Of a stretch of 8,097 nucleotides of DNA, positions 6,608-8,097 are shown piece after piece. This DNA comes from Candidatus Dadabacteria bacterium (lineage in GTDB: Bacteria > Desulfobacterota_D > UBA1144 > Nemesobacterales > CSP1-2), in contig JAKEHC010000082.1 of NCBI GenBank assembly GCA_022615255.1, positions 1-8,097 on the forward strand, read 5' to 3'. Each line of letters begins with the position of its first letter. The first letter of the stretch is position 1. Under the pieces are notes generated by a model. That model searched no databases, was not told the DNA's origin, and saw only the letters and a program-made list of their open reading frames with translations. The translations under genes and the position numbers were made by a program.

Positions 6608-8097
6608 ATGATTTCAAAGATATTAAGCGGCGCCGTGTTAGGGGTAGACGCCTACCTGGTAGAAGTAGAGGTAGATATCGCCTTTGGCTTTCCACATTTC
6701 TCCACCGTGGGTCTTCCCGAAGGGGCAGTGAAGGAGAGCAAAGAAAGGGTAAAGGCTGCCGTAAAAAACTGCGGTTATGAGGTTCCTGAAAAGAGAATAA
6801 TTGTAAACCTTGCACCGGCGGATATTAGAAAGGAGGGCTCCGCTTTTGATTTACCAATTGCTATAGGGATTCTTGCAGCCACGGGGTTGGTTGATACCGA
6901 GAAGTTAGGAAATTACATAATACTTGGAGAGCTATCTCTCGACGGTAGGATAAAAGCCGTAAGGGGTGGTCTCCCTACCGCGATTTGTGTTAGGGATTCG
7001 GGTCTTAAGGGAATAATAATACCTAAAGAGAACGCCGAGGAAGCGGCTGTGGTAAACGGAGTGGATGTCTTGGCTGTGGAGTCCCTACCCGAAGTGGTTG
7101 AGTTCCTCTCAGGCATTAGAGAGATAATCCCTACCAGCATTGATGTAAATCAGGTTTTTAACCAAAGCCGTCAGTACCAGATTGACTTTCAAGAGGTAAA
7201 AGGGCAGGAGCATGTAAAACGCTCTTTAGAAATCTCGGCAGCCGGAGGACACAACGTATTGATGATCGGTCCACCTGGAACCGGAAAGACAATGCTCGCA
7301 CGGAGACTGCCTACAATCCTGCCTGATATGAATTTTGAAGAAGCCCTTGAGACAACGAAGATATATTCTGTAGCCGGGCTACTGCCTATTAACTCAGCCC
7401 TCATAGCCATAAGACCCTTTCGTTCTCCCCACCACACGATAAGCGACGCCGGACTAATAGGAGGTGGTGCAGTCCCGAGGCCCGGTGAGGTAAGCCTTGC
7501 CCATAACGGGGTTCTATTTCTTGACGAACTCCCAGAATTTAGGAAAAACGTCCTAGAGGTTATGCGCCAGCCCCTAGAAGACGGAAGGGTGACAATATCA
7601 AGGGCTGCGACCTCGATTACATACCCATCTAGATTCATGCTGGTAGCCGCTATGAACCCCTGTCCTTGTGGTTTTTTTGGAGACCCGAATAAAGAATGCT
7701 CATGCTCGCCCATTCAGATCCAGAAGTACAGGGCTAAGGTATCGGGTCCCCTTCTCGACAGGATAGATATTCAAATAGAAGTGCCTAGCGTGAAATACAG
7801 GGAGCTATCGAGTGAAATAGGTGGAGAGACTTCTTCCGACATAAGAGACCGTGTAAACCATGCGAGGGAGATTCAAAAAAGGAGATTCCATGGGAGCAGG
7901 ATTCACTCAAACGCTCAGATGACACCAAGGTATGTAAAAAGGTTTTCTAAACCCGATGAATCAGGAATAAAGCTTCTTGAGACCGCGGTAGATAGATTGG
8001 GATTAAGTGCTAGGGCTTATGATAGGATACTGAAGGTTGCTCGTACTATCTCAGACCTTGAGGAATCCGAGGAGGTTCGCTCACACCATATTGCAGA
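6608..8097 (+). CDS. comM: ComM/YifB family AAA+ ATPase (Mg-chelatase-like), 3' end cut off
   Basis: 496 complete codons are present and the last two bases begin another. Family members are about 500-510 residues, so only about a dozen residues are missing. The ATG at 6608 is the first start after an in-frame TAG at 6593; only a weak GAG precedes it. Residues 1-170 are the Lon-protease-like N-terminal domain (GFPHFSTVGLPEGAVKESKERV, then IIVNLAPADIRKEG and FDLPIAIG). The AAA+ domain follows with Walker A G221-PPGTGKT, Walker B FLDE (D306-E307), a RSPHHT stretch (272-277), sensor-type SRFMLVAAMNPCPCG, and four Cys (352, 354, 364, 366) typical of the family. LLDRID carries R385, a probable arginine finger, and SARAYDRILKVARTI at 468-482 is the C-terminal lid with sensor 2. 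Known role, from Vibrio and Haemophilus: a hexameric helicase promoting branch migration when DNA taken up by transformation is integrated. Base composition is clearly higher in GC than the genes upstream; all catalytic motifs are intact. Confidence 0.95.
   Translation, partial: MISKILSGAVLGVDAYLVEVEVDIAFGFPHFSTVGLPEGAVKESKERVKAAVKNCGYEVPEKRIIVNLAPADIRKEGSAFDLPIAIGILAATGLVDTEKLGNYIILGELSLDGRIKAVRGGLPTAICVRDSGLKGIIIPKENAEEAAVVNGVDVLAVESLPEVVEFLSGIREIIPTSIDVNQVFNQSRQYQIDFQEVKGQEHVKRSLEISAAGGHNVLMIGPPGTGKTMLARRLPTILPDMNFEEALETTKIYSVAGLLPINSALIAIRPFRSPHHTISDAGLIGGGAVPRPGEVSLAHNGVLFLDELPEFRKNVLEVMRQPLEDGRVTISRAATSITYPSRFMLVAAMNPCPCGFFGDPNKECSCSPIQIQKYRAKVSGPLLDRIDIQIEVPSVKYRELSSEIGGETSSDIRDRVNHAREIQKRRFHGSRIHSNAQMTPRYVKRFSKPDESGIKLLETAVDRLGLSARAYDRILKVARTISDLEESEEVRSHHIA

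Noticed and set aside
7189..7713. 174-codon open frame on the minus strand within comM
   Set aside because: It lies fully antisense to the conserved AAA+ domain of comM, whose motifs are intact, and its translation resembles no family; it is a shadow of a higher-GC gene.
1..8097. CRISPR array, tRNA, rRNA, insertion sequence or long repeats
   Set aside because: No regularly spaced repeats, no cloverleaf-like sequence, no transposase motifs and no long direct or inverted repeats were noticed on reading both strands.

Overview
The window holds the AT-rich end of a surface-polysaccharide or glycolipid locus running left to right, followed by a higher-GC housekeeping-type gene (comM/yifB family). 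All supported genes are on the + strand. The organism is bacterial and probably Gram-negative. The ComM-like sequence and the Cys-rich tail on the first gene would suit a deltaproteobacterial or Nitrospirota-like lineage, but that is a weak impression and not a determination.

Layout: (1) 1-428, the 3' end of a gene for an SGNH (GDSL-like) hydrolase/acyltransferase-type domain with an unusual cysteine-rich C-terminal tail. (2) 501-1415, an integral-membrane UbiA-superfamily transferase, closest by motif to decaprenyl-phosphate phosphoribosyltransferase-type enzymes. (3) 1416-2519, a membrane-anchored SGNH-fold protein whose ATG directly follows the previous stop codon. (4) 2619-4838, a two-domain glycosyltransferase, GT2 at the N-terminus and GT4 at the C-terminus, preceded by a good ribosome binding site and a possible sigma-70 promoter. 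(5) 4835-4939, a possible 34-codon ORF overlapping both neighbours. (6) 4936-6408, a protein with a minimal-nucleotidyltransferase-like N-terminus in which the usual Gly-Ser pair is replaced. (7) 6409-6607, an AT-rich intergenic stretch. (8) 6608-8097, comM/yifB, cut by the window end about a dozen residues before its expected C-terminus.

How the genes may work together (inference): the UbiA protein would load a sugar-phosphate or similar group on a polyprenyl carrier in the membrane. The GT2-GT4 fusion would add two sugars. The SGNH proteins would add or remove acyl groups on the glycan at the membrane or periplasm. The nucleotidyltransferase-like protein is of unknown role. ComM is a DNA helicase of natural transformation and is not functionally linked to the glycan genes; its base composition differs clearly from theirs.

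Base composition steps sharply. Counted 60-base samples give 29/60 GC at 121-180, 35/60 at 421-480, 20/60 at 661-720, 12/60 at 841-900, 28/60 at 6841-6900 and 38/60 at 7441-7500. The genes from about 500 to 6400 therefore look like an AT-rich block with a different history from its flanks, as is common for surface-glycan loci.
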